A stretch of 64,000 bases of DNA from Cunninghamella blakesleeana (taxonomy: Eukaryota; Mucoromycota; Mucoromycetes; Mucorales; Cunninghamellaceae). A program made the position numbers and the translations under genes. The stretch covers positions 4,383,501-4,447,500 of the forward strand of contig JAFCIZ010000001.1 in the NCBI GenBank assembly GCA_017871115.1. Reading direction: 5' to 3'. The notes beneath the pieces are model-generated. The model was not told where the DNA came from. It did not search any database and was given only the letters and a program-made list of their open reading frames with translations. This document shows, piece after piece, positions 48,781 through 60,569 of this stretch; positions within the stretch are counted from its first letter, which is position 1, and every line of letters begins with the position of its first letter.

Positions 48781-50907
48781 ATGACAATAACAGAGAAAAT
48801 AGAAACATTACCTGAACATCATGAAAAAAGAGAATTAGACTCTTTATCGCTCAATCAAGAGTCATTATTCTCATCTCCTCAAATTCCCTTTGTGAAATCA
48901 GATGCTGAAAAAAGATTTGTTAAAAAATTAAATTGGACTCTTTTACCAATGATTTGGGTAATTGTATTTATTCAATTTGCTGATAAATCTGCTTTATCAG
49001 TGGCTGCTGTACTAGGCATGTTGGAAGATACTAAGACAGATAATGATCAATATGGATTTTTGGGTAAATGAAATAAAAAATAAAATAAAATAAAATACTT
49101 CATCATTGTCATTAATATATAAATTAAACCGTCATTTCATTTTAATAAATTAATTATAATAAAAAGGCTCCATCTTCTATATTGGTTTTATTATTTTTCA
49201 GGTATTATATAAAAGATAAAAACACTATTATTTATTTTACTTCAAAAAAGACTCCTTTTCCTTTTCCTTTCCGTTTCTTTAATTCATTTTTTACTATTTC
49301 TTTATTTAAACAGATTCCAAATTCATATTTAATTCAACGTTTACCAACTAGTAAATGTAAGGATCAACCATATATATTTACAACTAGTAACTATTCCACT
49401 AATCTCTATACACGAATTCTTTTTAAAATGCCTTTCCATTAAAGATCTCGGTAGTTTAATTATTTGTTGGGGTATAAGTACTATTGGAACAGCCTTTTGT
49501 CAAAATTATGCACATTTATTAGCATGTAGATTTCTATTGGGTATATTTGAGGCCGCAACGCAGCCATGTTTAATTCTTCTACTCAATTCTTTATATAGGT
49601 AAAAAAGATGTTTATATTTTATATTTTTTAAAAAAAACCTCACTCTCTTTCCTATTTGGCTTATTTTTTTTTTTTTTGCTATTGTTTTATCATTATCATC
49701 ACTATTTTAATTTAATTTATTATGAATTCAATTATATAGGCGTTCGGAACAAAGTGCTTGTTTGGGATTCTTTTGTATGAGTAATGGTTTAGGGACGTTA
49801 TTTGCAGTAGTTGTAACATTTGGTATAGTCAAAACGTTGAATGGAGCTCATGGTATTGAAGCTTGGCGTTGGATCTATTTGATATTTGGTATTTTGACTG
49901 TATGTGTTGGTATTGTTACGTTTATCTTTTTAGTTGATTCTCCATATTCCAAATGGTTAAGGTTAACAGAAGAAGAAAAGAATATTGTTCAAGATAGAAT
50001 TCAAGATAATGCTGTGGTCAAAGAAAAAACAATCAAGGTTCATCATTATTGGGAAGCCTTACGCGAACCTCGTTATTATTTAACCCTGATCGGTGCATTT
50101 GGAAGTTCTCTACCAAATAGTGGATTAATTACTTTTAGTACTCCTTTTGTAGCTACACTTGGTTTTAATGTACGTTTGATCCGTTTTTTTTAAAAAAAGA
50201 AAAAAGAAGAGTTACACTAATTTAATATAACTAATTCATTTTTATTTTTATTTCATTTTATTTCATTTATTTTTGCATAGTCTTTAAGTGCCATACTTCT
50301 TCAATTACCAAGTGCCGCTATATCTGTTTTTTTTATTTTTTTGAGTGTTTATATTCACCGTAAAACTGAAAGGCTTTCCATACCAATTGTAATTACTGGT
50401 GCCATTAGCATGATATCATTTCTTTTATTAATTGTATTGCCACATACTGCCATTAAATTATTAGGATATTATTTATCATGGGCTTTTGCCAGTACATACG
50501 CCATTTTAATCACTATGGTTGCCAATAATGTTTCAGGCTATTCAAAAAAAGTGTTTTATAATAGCTCCATGATGATTGCTGTCACTCTTGGTAATTTTAC
50601 TGGCCCATTGGTAAATAAACAAATGAATGAATGAATGAATGATAATAATAATAATCCCTTATATCCTTTATTCATCTTTTAATACTATTACTATATATAG
50701 GTAATGCTGCACCAAGAGGCACCTGTTTATCAATCTGGTATGATTATTTTCCTTGCTGGTCTCTTAGCTACTGTATTAAGTTCACTGATTTCCTTTTATT
50801 TGATGTATCGCGTTAACAAAAAACGCCTTGCCAACGGTATTACTAAAACTGATGCACATTTAGATTTAACAGATCGTGAAGATCCAAACTTTATTTATAA
50901 ATTGTAA
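48781..50907 (+). CDS. MFS permease D, Dal5/anion:cation symporter type
   Basis: Seven exons: 48781-49063, 49167-49201, 49314-49356, 49445-49598, 49740-50169, 50281-50610, 50701-50907; 493 residues. Has the intron inside the RLPTSK/YLGS region but not the one after the MSN motif, the reverse of permease A. Sequence is the most diverged of the four (for example GSSLPNSGLITFSTP in a helix where others have NNLSNGGLV), yet exon lengths are the same base for base. It ends DPNFIYKL like the others. It alone lies on the plus strand. Substrate unknown. Confidence 0.92.
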
Positions 50908-51188
50908 TTTTTTTTCCCAATTGTCATAATATTCATATACATTATTATTATGTATAACTTTAATTTTGTATTGTTATAATATGTTTATTTTTATTATAAT
51001 TATTATGATAAATTATCCATATGATTATTACTAGTAATAATAAATATAATATAAATAATATTCAAAAAAAAAAAAAAAGAAAAGGTGTAGGGATAAGATG
51101 AGGTGGGGTTTGTAGAGATAGGGTTTGGGTATGATTCATATTTAATAATAATTAATAGCTGTAATAAAAAAATGATATGAATAATAGG

Positions 51189-52192
51189 TTATAAATTTGA
51201 TGTAGAGGGTGTATCGTGCTGATCCATTGATAAAAGGGAGTTGGCCATTTGTAATGCTTCTAATGAAGTACCAGATAAATCGTTATAGTAAGCTGAAGAA
51301 TAATCATGCTGGTGATGATGATTATCATCATTATCTTCTTGATCATCATCAAATGGTGTAGGTGGTGAAATAGATTGTTGGTACTCACTTGTACTTGTAT
51401 TATCATCGTCATCGTATTCATCATCATCATCATCATCATCCATATCCATGTCCATATTTTTAAATCTATTCAGGTATCCAGGTTGATTATACTGTTTTTG
51501 TTGTAAAAGATAATTTGATAAATGATCATCCGTTGTATTCACTCGTTCATAAATTAACATGTAAGGATTAGAAGCTAAAACGTCCTCTATGTTACATATA
51601 TCTACCTTACTATCTGATATTCTATACCAAGTTGAATATCTATACCAAGGTTCTTCTGTTATTCTTTCTTCTTCTTCTTTTTCTGAATCGTTATTTCGTT
51701 TTTTTTCTTGATGTTGGTATTTTTGTTGATGACATGAATAACATTGGCATTGTGATGGTAGTATTTTTCTTTTATAGGCTATATAATGTCCATAACTATG
51801 ACTTCCATAATGTACAACGATACTCATTAGTCGATATAAATATTTAATATTATTTTGTAGTTTATTATTTCCTTCGGTAAATCCTGATAAAGGTACAGTT
51901 GGATGAGTATTTAAAATACCATTGGTGACATAAGGTGATAAATTTAAATACTCATTAAATAAAAGTTGACATGTATTTTTGAATATCATTCCAGATGAAT
52001 AATTAATAGAGGATCGAGTCATATGAAGGCATAAAATAGGTGGTGGCTTCGCTATCATGACTTGTTTGGTGGATCTTGGACTAATTGTACGATAATAATA
52101 TTTTTTATGTTGAATTGATTTTCTGTTTTTTAATGTTGCTGTTGTGTGTCTTTTTTCATTAATACTATCCTTTTTATCATTATCATTGCTAC

Positions 52193-52229
<37 letters not shown>

Positions 52230-53558
52230 GTCTTCATCACTACTATCCATTTGATTTAATTTCAATCGTTGATCAATATCCATTTTATATTTCGATACCT
52301 CCACTAATTCTGTTACCAATTTTTTCTTTAAATCCTTTTTTAGAGCATGTTTTGCTTGTTGTTGTAATCGTTTGATTTTATCATCTAGAGTTTGACTTGT
52401 CATATTGTAAGAACATCGTTTACAAGAAGCATCACGTAAATATTCCATGGTCGTATATTGCTCTAAACATTGTTCAATAGTGACAGAATATGCATTTGGT
52501 AAACTTAATTGAATATTATTAAAAGGAAAATGACGTATGGCACCAGTATAACCACATTGTACACATGATAATCGACTTGCTAAAAGGCCTGTCATGGGGC
52601 TATTATAACTATACTGTTGTTGTTGTCTTTTTTGCTTATTTTTCATCGTTGTTGCAGAAGAAGGATAAGTATTTTTTTCATTATTATTATTATTTTCTTG
52701 ATCCATCAATAATAAAATTCCACGTAATCCATTTTCTTGATCCGTTTCATCGGTTTCTTTTTTTTTTTCATGTGATGATTTCCATTTTTCTTGATAAAAG
52801 TATTGAGCTTCTGTATCCATAGCACCAACCAATACTTGAAAAAATTCTTGAGCATCTTGTTGATCACGATCCATTAAAAAGGAACTAAGCCTTCTTTTTG
52901 ATGGATATGTAGAGGAGGAAGTAGAAGAGGATTTATTTTTATTTGCCAATGCTCGAACCAATTCTAAGGGTCGTATACTTGTTCTTGAGCGTTGTGGTTT
53001 AGTTAATCGTCTTAGCGTTTTAAATAAAGTCCAAGTAATGGGAAGCTCGTGTTGTTGATCTTTCATTTGATAAATAAATTCATATAAACCAGGTAAAGAA
53101 GATAAAGCTTGAAGGACAGAGTTTAAAAAACAAGTATTACCAGTATTGATTAAACCAGAAACAAGCATATCATCACCGTCGTCATCTATTAATACTTTTT
53201 GTGATTGCTGTTGTTGTTGTTGCTGATCTTTATAAGAGAAGGAGGATAAACAAATATGAAGAGGATCTTCTTGGTATTGTAAATCATCAATATATCGACT
53301 ACTACCAAAATAAGGAATATATTTCCCAAGACGAGAAAACGTGTGAATAATCATCGTCATACACATATCATACCAATAAAGAAGTGTATAATAAAATGGT
53401 AGTGTGCGTAATATAGGTATAAGTAGTGCACATAATCCAAGTATAGCTCCAAATAACTGGAACATACTAGTTATATCTATTAACCATATTTGAATTTGCT
53501 CAAAAGATATCATATATAAAATATATTTTATCTTAGTAAAAAAATAATGAGAAAGCAA
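51189..53558 (-). CDS. Membrane-anchored ubiquitin-specific protease (Ubp1/USP30-like)
   Basis: Single exon, 789 residues. A hydrophobic N-terminal segment (about residues 30-58) predicts a membrane anchor. Cys box GLINTGNTCFLN with C143, the QQDAQEFFQ motif, a zinc-ribbon pair (CVQCG and CKRC), then a His box HYGSHSYGHYIAY and YRISDSKV near the end. All catalytic parts are present. Insertions are rich in Asp, Ser or Gln, including runs of Asp encoded by GAT repeats. The family removes ubiquitin; the anchored types act at the ER or mitochondrial outer membrane. An in-frame ATG at codon 16 is an alternative start that keeps the anchor. Divergent from the copper-fist gene. Confidence 0.9.
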
Positions 53559-54395
53559 AGAGAAAAAAAAATGACGGCGTTTGAATTTTTTTAAATTTTA
53601 TTATATTGTAAGAAATCATACACGCTAAAAAAATGTATTTGCTTTATTTTTTTTTATAAATTCGTGAGGAAAGAATTTTTTTAAAATAAAAAAAAAATAA
53701 AAAACGTCATTCTACCATTATTCTGCAAAAAGTATAAGTTAGGAAAATCCTAAATAAAAAAAAAGGTTCTCGACGGGGTTAGAAGATTTGCGCTCTATAT
53801 GCTATTGAATAAAACTTTCTGTTATTCTTTTTTTTACTCTATCCAAAATTGCCTCAAATCAAAGTAAATAATCGGTGTAATAATCTATTACCCTGTTCTT
53901 TAAATTTAGACATATTTATCTAACAAAAACATATATATATATATATATATATTATATAAATATAAATTTATATATAAAATATAATATAATAAATATAATA
54001 TATATAAATTCTCTTTCTTTTTTTTTCTCTCTCTCTCTCTCTCTTTTTCTTTTTCTTTTTCTTTCTCTTTTTGCTTCTCTCTCTATTTTTTCTTCCTTTC
54101 TTTTCCCTTTTTCTTGGATATTTTTTATTCCTCTTTTAAAAATTCTTTCTTTTTGTAACCCGTTTTTTTTTTATCTTAATATTTTTTTATCTATTTAGTA
54201 GATGGTTTATTAAATTCTTATCTTTTTTTTTATTCTATTTACTTTATATATATACGAAATTTAATATATAAATAACATTTTTTTAATTATTATCAACTAC
54301 TTTAAACCAAATTTCATTTTCTCTATTTATTTCGATTTATTCTCGTACGTATAATTTTTTTATTATTAATATCAATTAAGCAGGTGGATCGACCA
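53559..54395. other. Divergent promoter region between the protease and the copper-fist gene
   Basis: 838 bp. Contains AT microsatellites (53931-53950) and a C/T-rich block with a (CT)n run at 54026-54044, followed by a long pyrimidine-rich leader toward the copper-fist ATG. No gene recognised. Confidence 0.55.
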
Positions 54396-55685
54396 ATGCT
54401 CATAAACGGAGTTAAATTCTCGTGTGCAACATGTATCAAGGTAACTCACGAGTAAATAATAAAAATAAAACTTAGCTTTTATTACAATAATAATAATATT
54501 TTTTTCTTTTTACTTATTTAGGGTCATCGAGCTTCTCATTGTAAACATACAGATCGTCCCTTATTTGAAATAAGAAAAAAAGGTAGACCTGTCACACAAT
54601 GTCCGCTCTGCCGAGATTTAAGAAAAACAAAGCAATTACATATTAAGTGTGAATGTAATAAAAAAAATAAAAAAGGTAAATAAAAAAAGGATCGGCGTCA
54701 TTAAAAAAAAATTTTTTTTGACTTTATTAAAATTTTAAAAAAATCTTTTTTTTTTTCTGAAACCATAGAAACAATCATAATAAATAAAATCGAGAACAAT
54801 TGTACATGTCAACATCAAGAATCGTCATCACTATCATCAACATCGAGTTTAATCCCAACATCTAAATCTACTAGTGTATCGCCATCTTATCGTTGGGCAA
54901 TTATAAGTCCCTCAGAAAATGATCATTGTAAACTTCACTCTCATCAAGATGTGGGTTATGTTTTTCGAAAAAAGTCAATAGATAAAAATCGATCTCATTT
55001 TAATTCATCATCTCCCCCTTCATCATCTTTTTTAACAGCAAACAATATTCAGTCTTCTTTTTCTACGCCTCTTTTCGCATCAATTAATAATAATGATAAC
55101 AGTAGTAATGAAGTAAACCAGTTTGAAAAGGATATGTTGAAAGAACTAGATGATGATTTATGTAATTTATTGGATAGTATGATTGAAAAAGAATCAACAT
55201 CCGCATCTTCAATCTCAACATCAACTTCTTCTTCTACATTCCATGTTACTTCTACTTCTTCTTCATTATCACCGACACCATCACCTTCATCTACTTTAAT
55301 CAGCCCAAATCACCCAAATCACCCAAATCATCATTCATCATCATCAAATTTTTTTTACGGACAATGCCAAAAAGCATTACAATGGTATCCAAATTCTCCA
55401 CCACCTGGGCAAGTAGGTGAATCTGTAATTATTACTATGACGCCATTACCAAAATGGGACCCGTTAGAGACAAATAACCATCAAAATAATAATAGCTATA
55501 ATAATAATACTATGAAACATTCAATAAGTACTACGCGGCTTGTTACTTGCTATTGCGGTGACCAGTGCAAGTGCAATGGCTGTTTAGTCCATCCCACTTC
55601 TTTATTTGCTTCTCAAGGTGTTGATCCTTATTCTGGTTATCCTTCTATACCATCTCAACATTCCTCTTCAGATGAAGATCAATAA
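54396..55685 (+). CDS. Copper-fist transcription factor (Cuf1/Mac1/Ace1 type)
   Basis: Exon 1 (54396-54440) starts MLINGVKFSCATCIK; exon 2 (54522-54674) continues with GHR...SHC, HTDRPLFEIRKKGRPVTQC, PLCRDLR and a CxC pair. Together they form the complete copper-fist DNA-binding domain. Downstream coding runs to 55685 with Ser/Thr/Asn-rich sequence and a late Cys motif, CYCGDQCKCNGCLVHP, like the copper-sensing motif of Cuf1/Mac1. The exon 2/3 junction is unsettled: the best-looking acceptor (54768) is out of phase and gives a stop, whereas an acceptor at 54794 (CGAG) keeps the frame and gives about 362 residues. Role: copper-dependent control of metal uptake or detoxification genes. Confidence 0.88.
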
Positions 55686-55944
55686 TTATCTTTTATTATA
55701 TGTTTTTTATTATATATGATTACAATTATGATTTTTTATATGATTTTTTTTCTTTTTTTTAATATTTTGTATGTATTTTATGATTAATTATGCTATGTAA
55801 AAAAAAGAGGGGTGACAACAAAGAGTTTAAAACCCAATTGCCCCTTATTTTTTATTTTAATTCAATATTTTTTATTTTTATTTTTTCTCTTTCCTTTTTC
55901 TTTTCGTTTCCTTTTCCTTTTTCTAAAAAAAATATTTAATAACT

Positions 55945-56956
55945 ATGGTAATAAACTTATATGATATAAAACTATTTTAAAAAAGAAAAAAACGCGTTTA
56001 TTTATTTTTTTTAAAAAAAATAATATAATATATATTAGGCTGATCAACTTGATAAAGAACAAATTGCTGAATTGAAAGATGCTTTCCAATTGTTTGATAA
56101 AGGTACTAAAAAGTCATCTATTTTATTTTATTTTACTTGTAAAAAAAAAGAAAAAGAAAAAGAAAAACTAACTTATGTATTATATTACATTCAATGAAGA
56201 TAACAATGGTTATATTGATGTAAATGAACTTGGTGCTGTGATGAAATCTCTCCAAATGAATCCTACTGACTCGGAACTTAAAGATATGATTAATGAAGCT
56301 GATGCTGATGGTAACGGTACTATGGACTTTAATGAATTTTTATCTTTAATGGCAAAGTAAAGTATATTTAAAGAGAATAGAGAATGATTAATCATACAAA
56401 ATAAATAAATAAATAAAAAGAAAGGTAAAAAAAAGGAAGAGTAGGATTAAAAACAGTAATTGAATTCATCTTTTTTTATTATTATTGTTGTTATTATTTA
56501 TGCTAATGATAGAAAACAATCCAGTACCGACGCTGATATGGCTCAAGAATTAAAAGAAGCTTTCAAGGTACGAATATATCAAAATAAACTCTAGCTTAAA
56601 AATCACCTAGTCGCTCTTTCATAATGTACAATTCTTTTTATTTTATTTTTATTTATAGGTATTCGATGGAGATAATAATGGTTTTATCTCTGCCAGTGAA
56701 TTACGTCAAGTTATGTCTTCTGTTGGTAAATATCAAATAAAAAAAAGAAAGAAAGCGAGAGCAAGGGAAAAGAAAAAAAAAAGTTGACTAATATATATTA
56801 TCTTTTTTTATTCCTTCTATTTCATAATCATATTATTTATTTTTAATAGGCGAAAATCTTTCATCACAAGAATTAGAAGAAATGATCAGAGAAGCTGACA
56901 TTGATGGTGATGGTCAAATTAATTATAAAGAATTTGTGAAAATGATGGCAAAATAA
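55945..56956 (+). CDS. cmd1: Calmodulin
   Basis: Six exons: 55945-55947 (only the ATG), 56039-56102, 56200-56356, 56513-56567, 56659-56725, 56850-56956; 150 residues. Four EF-hand loops, each with acidic or Asn ligands at positions 1, 3, 5 and Glu at 12: [48 protein letters not shown]. It starts [16 protein letters not shown] and ends FVKMMAK. The linker ([12 protein letters not shown]) is diverged from usual calmodulin. An intron directly after the ATG is also known in animal calmodulin genes. Role: calcium sensor for kinases and calcineurin. It converges with the cobalamin adenosyltransferase gene. Confidence 0.93.
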
Positions 56957-57314
56957 ATAAATGAAACATGGTGTTTTGGTGTAATAAAATAAATGAATTT
57001 TTTTTGTCAATAATTTAAAATATATATTTATATATATGTCAGACGACACCTTCATTGTTTTTATTTATATGAAGGAAATAAAATAATAATATAAGTATAA
57101 TTATGGAATTTGAAACTTTAAAATTGGTTGACGATAGTGATTGATCGATTTAAAATGATATGATGTAGTTTGTGTACGAATTGATATATACTTATATATA
57201 TATATGCGTGTGTGTGATTATCTATATACGTGTTTTTATTTATACTTTTTTTTTTTTTTTAAAAAAAAGCTTATTTGTTTGAGGCTTTTTTTATTTATTT
57301 ATTTATATGAATAA
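56957..57314. other. Convergent 3' intergenic region
   Basis: AT-rich 3' flanks of calmodulin (+) and the adenosyltransferase (-). Contains a T-run/A-run junction near 57247-57268. Nothing else seen. Confidence 0.6.
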
Positions 57315-58517
57315 TTATTGTCTTTTATAGATTTTTTCTTCTTTTCCTTCATGTTTACACGCCAACCTTGCTGCAGTAAATAAAAAGTCACTTAATCTAA
57401 AATAGTAATGGTAATAGTTATAAAATAATGTTTCATTAATAATATCGTATTTTAAAAAAAAATCAAGCTTTATTTTTTTTATTTTTACCTATTTAAAAAT
57501 ATAGCTACGCTGTCATCACATTGATGTAATCTTAATAAAGGTTGTACACGTCTTTCAGCTCTTCGGCACACTGATCTTGAAACATGTAATGTTGCACTAG
57601 CTTTACCACCCGACTAAATAAATAAAAAAAAAAAACATAATCGCGATTATAATGATATAATCAATAAATTATCCATATTTCATAATTATCCAGTTATCTG
57701 TTTGATTATTTCATTTTTTTCCTTTTTTACTGGTAAAATGAATTTAGTAAGTTTTGGTAATTCTTCATCCATCGCATCTATCCAGTTTTCTAGTTCCTTC
57801 ACTATTTCTCCATCTGTATCAAAAGTAGTTTTCTCTATATATATAAAAGGATGAATATTAGAAAAATAAATATTTTATATACACGCATATATATATTTAT
57901 ATTTTTATTATTATTTACTAAGTTGAGCAGTTTTTGAATTTTCACGAGGTGTTGCAATATTGGATCCAGCATCTTGTAACCAGCATTGTATCTAATAAAT
58001 AATAGCGCCAAAAATAGAAAAAGAAATATTTTACAGATCAATAATCATCCACCTTATTTTATTTTTTTATTTTCTCTTCTCCTTCTCATTTTGTTTTAAT
58101 GACAATTGTTTTTATTCTATATATACCTTTTCAAGTCGTTCAGTCAAAAAAGTATCTTCTTCAAGATATTCCATTGCTAACCTAAAAAGATACAAAATGA
58201 AATAGAAATAAATATATAAAAGTTGTACAAGTAACTAATATTAGATATCCACTTTTTATGACATGTATATATATATATATACCCAATATTACTAGATAAT
58301 TCATCGGTGGTTCCTAAAGCTTCAAATACTAAGTCGTCTTTATCTAGTCGATCGCCATTGTATAAGCTCGAAGTACCTGTATATATAATAAATAATAGAT
58401 AGTAATAATAATGTATTTATATTAATAAATTGTTTCAAGAAGTAATATAAAATTAAAAACTATTAAAGCAATTATATTGTATTCACCTTTATCACCCGTT
58501 TTTGTATAAATCTTCAT
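57315..58517 (-). CDS. MMAB: ATP:cob(I)alamin adenosyltransferase, PduO/MMAB type
   Basis: Seven small exons (58487-58517, 58283-58376, 58127-58181, 57919-57991, 57731-57834, 57489-57613, 57315-57396) give 187 residues with matched phases; no single frame shows it. Motifs: TKTGDKG at 5-11, TDELSSNIG at 34-42, ATP around 73-75, FILPSGG at 116-122, SVCRRAERR at 133-141, [14 protein letters not shown] at 158-171. Together these cover the ATP- and corrinoid-binding parts of the family. Reaction: transfer of the adenosyl group from ATP to cob(I)alamin, making the cofactor for methylmalonyl-CoA mutase. No mitochondrial presequence is visible ahead of MKIYTKTGD. It is divergent from COX18, 193 bp apart. 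Dikarya lack cobalamin enzymes, so this supports an early-diverging fungus. Confidence 0.94.
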
Positions 58518-58710
58518 TATGATAAAAACTGTGTTTTTTAAAAAAAAGAAACAAAAAGAAAAAAGTAGTTTATTCTAAAAAATTAAAAATATTCAAAAAA
58601 AAGATCGGAGATTACACTGCATTTTTTTTTAAAAAAAATTCAAATTTAATTTTTTTCTTCCCCCTCTTCCCTTTCTTTTATTTTTAAGAACAATATTTTA
58701 ACAGCGTATT
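58518..58710. promoter_or_regulatory. Shared 193-bp promoter of MMAB (-) and COX18 (+)
   Basis: Divergent genes with start codons 193 bp apart. It holds a T-run/A-run junction near 58622-58638 and a C/T-rich stretch before COX18. No specific factor site is recognised. Confidence 0.55.
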
Positions 58711-59935
58711 ATGCATAGATTAATAAATAATAAGTGTCGTATCTATCAATCAGGTTTATTAATAAAACATAATCAATTATTAGCAAACCGCTTTATAAAT
58801 CGTAAAGTAGCCATGACAATAGCACCTTTATCAACTACTACAACCTCTACTCCAATCACGTCAATAGATACCTATTTAGATACTAATTTACCAGCTCTCA
58901 TTACCACTAATGAGTATATATTGGCAGCGATTCATAATGATCTTGGTTTACCTTGGTGGTCTACTATTGTTTTAAGCACATTCATTTTAAGATCTGCCAT
59001 GACATTACCTATCGCTGTTTATCAACAAAAAGCTGTAGGCACCATGATTAATTTAGCACCTATGGTACAAAGTTGGGCCGAAACACTTAAAGTCAGTGTT
59101 ATGAAAGAATCAAGTAAAAAAGGTGGATATCAGTACTATCAAAAGGAGCTTAATAAACAAGTAAGAAAGTAAATATATGTATGGATATTTGTGTGTATGT
59201 CCGTTTGGATAATAATATAACACACATATATTTTTATTTTTATTATTTTCTTTTTGACAAATAGTATCGCCAAAAAGTAAAACAAATTTATGCCGAGTAT
59301 GGATGTCAACGTTGGAAATTATTATCATTACCTTATATTCAGTTTCCTTTATTTATATGTATGACATTATCTATTCGTGATTTAGCTGCTTTACCTTTAC
59401 CTTGGTTAGAACAAAGCCATGATCAACCTATTGAAGGGTTTACTACTGGTGGATTCGGCGCTTGGTTAGATTTGACAGCAGTAGATTCTACCATGATCTT
59501 TCCCATCCTTGTTGGTGCAGGCAATTTATTGAATATCGAGGTGTGTATATATATAGATTTATAAATAAAGCTAATACATAAATATATCAATATATCAGAT
59601 ATACATATATACTCAAGTATATATATATATATGTACGGTATACTAATTTTTTTTATTTTCGTTAGTTAAATGCATGGCTTTCCCGTAATCAAAAGAAGAC
59701 AACTTCCCAAAAATGGATAACTAACGGTCTTAGATGTTTATCAATAGCTTTTGTTCCTATTGCTGCTCATTCTCCCATGGCATTATGTATTTATTGGTGT
59801 ACTTCAAGTTGGTATAGTGTTGTTCAAAATGTTGCTTTTAGAATTCCAGCTGTGAGAAAATGTTTAGGTTTGCCTATTATCAAACCAAAAAAATCAATAG
59901 AATCAAATTCATCCTCATCTACTACATTATCATAA
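58711..59935 (+). CDS. cox18: Mitochondrial insertase COX18 (Oxa1/YidC family)
   Basis: Exons 58711-59160, 59265-59540 and 59666-59935 give 331 residues. The N-terminus (MHRLINNKCRIYQSG...) is basic without acidic residues, as in mitochondrial presequences. The Oxa1 fold follows: LPWWSTIVLSTFILRSAMTLPIAVYQQ, QFPLFICMTLSIRDLA, VGAGNLLNIE, and a last helix at ALCIYWCTSSWYSVVQN. Known role: moves the C-terminal domain of Cox2 across the inner membrane during cytochrome oxidase assembly. It lacks the long C-terminal coiled coil of Oxa1, which separates it from that paralog. It converges with Nma111. Confidence 0.92.
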
Positions 59936-59963
59936 AATATAAACTAAAATAATATATTATAGT

Positions 59964-59999
<36 letters not shown>

Positions 60000-60469
60000 C
60001 AAAGCAAATCAAACATGAGCATACCTTCTTTATCATTTCATGTACATTTATAAATAAAGAATATCATATTCAATTCACTCTAAAAATTTAAATTAAATAA
60101 TGTATAATTTAAAAAAAAAAAATTAGTTCTAGTAAATCACCTTCAATTACAACCTACATCATATTTTTATTGTTTACGATGAATATATATATGACTACAT
60201 AGAAATAAATAGACTTTATCTAATATACAAATAAAAACATTATTGCTTCTTTGTACCTGGTATATTTTTATTTTTTTTTAAAAAAGGCTAATATAGTAAC
60301 TATATGTTTGATCTTTTATTGTTATACAGCCATTCGTTCTTTTCTTTAATCTTGATCAAGTATAATTTTTTTAAAAATCATATATAATTAAGTTCAAACT
60401 ATAACCAATAATTTATTATTATAAACAGTTCATTAATGTAATAATGATAATATTTTTAAAAAGGGAAAC

Positions 60470-60500
<31 letters not shown>

Positions 60501-60569
60501 TATACATATATAAATACATTTTTTTAATCCAATTGATATATTTTTATATGTATTTTATATTTAAATTTT
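59936..60569. other. Convergent 3' intergenic region
   Basis: AT-rich. Contains a T-run followed by an A-run at 59964-59997 and AT microsatellites at 60472-60512. No gene seen. Confidence 0.6.
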
